From positions 2,025,318-2,089,317 of the forward strand of contig NZ_CP150886.1 of assembly GCF_038050375.1 (NCBI RefSeq): 64,000 bases of DNA, in the 5' to 3' direction. Below are positions 63,999 through 64,000 of this stretch, piece by piece (within the stretch, counting starts at the first letter, position 1; every line of letters starts with the position of its first letter). Source of the DNA: Okeanomitos corallinicola TIOX110. GTDB taxonomy: Bacteria > Cyanobacteriota > Cyanobacteriia > Cyanobacteriales > Nostocaceae. Below the pieces are notes generated by a model, which was not told the DNA's origin, did not search any database, and saw nothing but the letters and a program-made list of their open reading frames with translations. The position numbers were made by a program, and so were the translations under genes.

Positions 63999-64000
63999 GA

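Overview
The window looks like chromosomal DNA of a filamentous, probably heterocyst-forming cyanobacterium (Nostocales, in the Anabaena/Dolichospermum/Aphanizomenon range; I cannot name a species). The basis is: AT-rich DNA with many HIP1 octamers (GCGATCGC); zeta-carotene desaturase of the cyanobacterial type; an NTRC-type thioredoxin reductase with fused thioredoxin; an ethylene-receptor-like kinase; heptanucleotide tandem repeats (STRRs) typical of Nostocales; and dispersed cyanobacterial palindromes. Two genes run off the ends (GH15/phosphorylase-kinase-like on the left, penicillin-binding protein 1C on the right).

Layout. 1-7.4 kb: metabolism and housekeeping (GH15, GNAT, a degenerate kinase, TsaC/Sua5-type protein, FkbM methyltransferase, two hypotheticals), followed by decayed transposon fragments. 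7.8-12.2 kb: a Gld-like ABC exporter operon (ATPase, permease, GldG-like and DUF4340 proteins), then purU. 13.3-25.3 kb: a signalling block with a CBS-PAS hybrid kinase, a Rieske oxygenase, a copper-chaperone-like protein plus a 36-residue HMA remnant, and three same-strand two-component genes: an ethylene/GAF hybrid kinase, a REC-GGDEF-EAL protein and a REC-kinase. 26 kb: tRNA-Ala(CGC). 27.0-28.7 kb: rtcB interrupted by a group I intron with a shrunken LAGLIDADG ORF. 28.8-37 kb: pilA, two tandem OGT-like glycosyltransferases, FkbM and class I methyltransferases. 37.2-40.7 kb: NTRC flanked by two palindromes, then an AAA ATPase/TOPRIM-like gene pair that resembles a defence module.

40.8-47.6 kb: a DrrA-type ABC ATPase and, 4.5 kb away, its likely permease. 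Between them lies an 890-residue protein that appears to combine SLOG, GUN4, pentapeptide-repeat and response-regulator domains, followed by gene fragments, an amber-interrupted small gene and a DUF29 gene. 47.7-50.7 kb: PrxQ/Bcp, a conserved cyanobacterial protein, cobyric acid synthase and a small ferredoxin. 50.8-53.9 kb: accessory island (AbiEi/AbiEii, a possible PD-(D/E)XK protein, a HigA-like regulator). 53.9-64 kb: SRPBCC protein, crtQ, a ribbon-helix-helix protein, a large acidic conserved protein, IscA-type protein, heptamer repeats, a TPR protein, a DUF433/PIN-like toxin-antitoxin pair, a TIGR01777 epimerase and pbpC.

The two strongest findings are (1) a group I intron in rtcB whose core helices P1, P3-P9 and P10 can be drawn from the sequence, and (2) the SLOG-GUN4-pentapeptide-REC protein. 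The ethylene/light kinase next to a c-di-GMP enzyme, and the ATPase/TOPRIM-like pair, come next. All functional statements are from reading sequence motifs; no database search was run.
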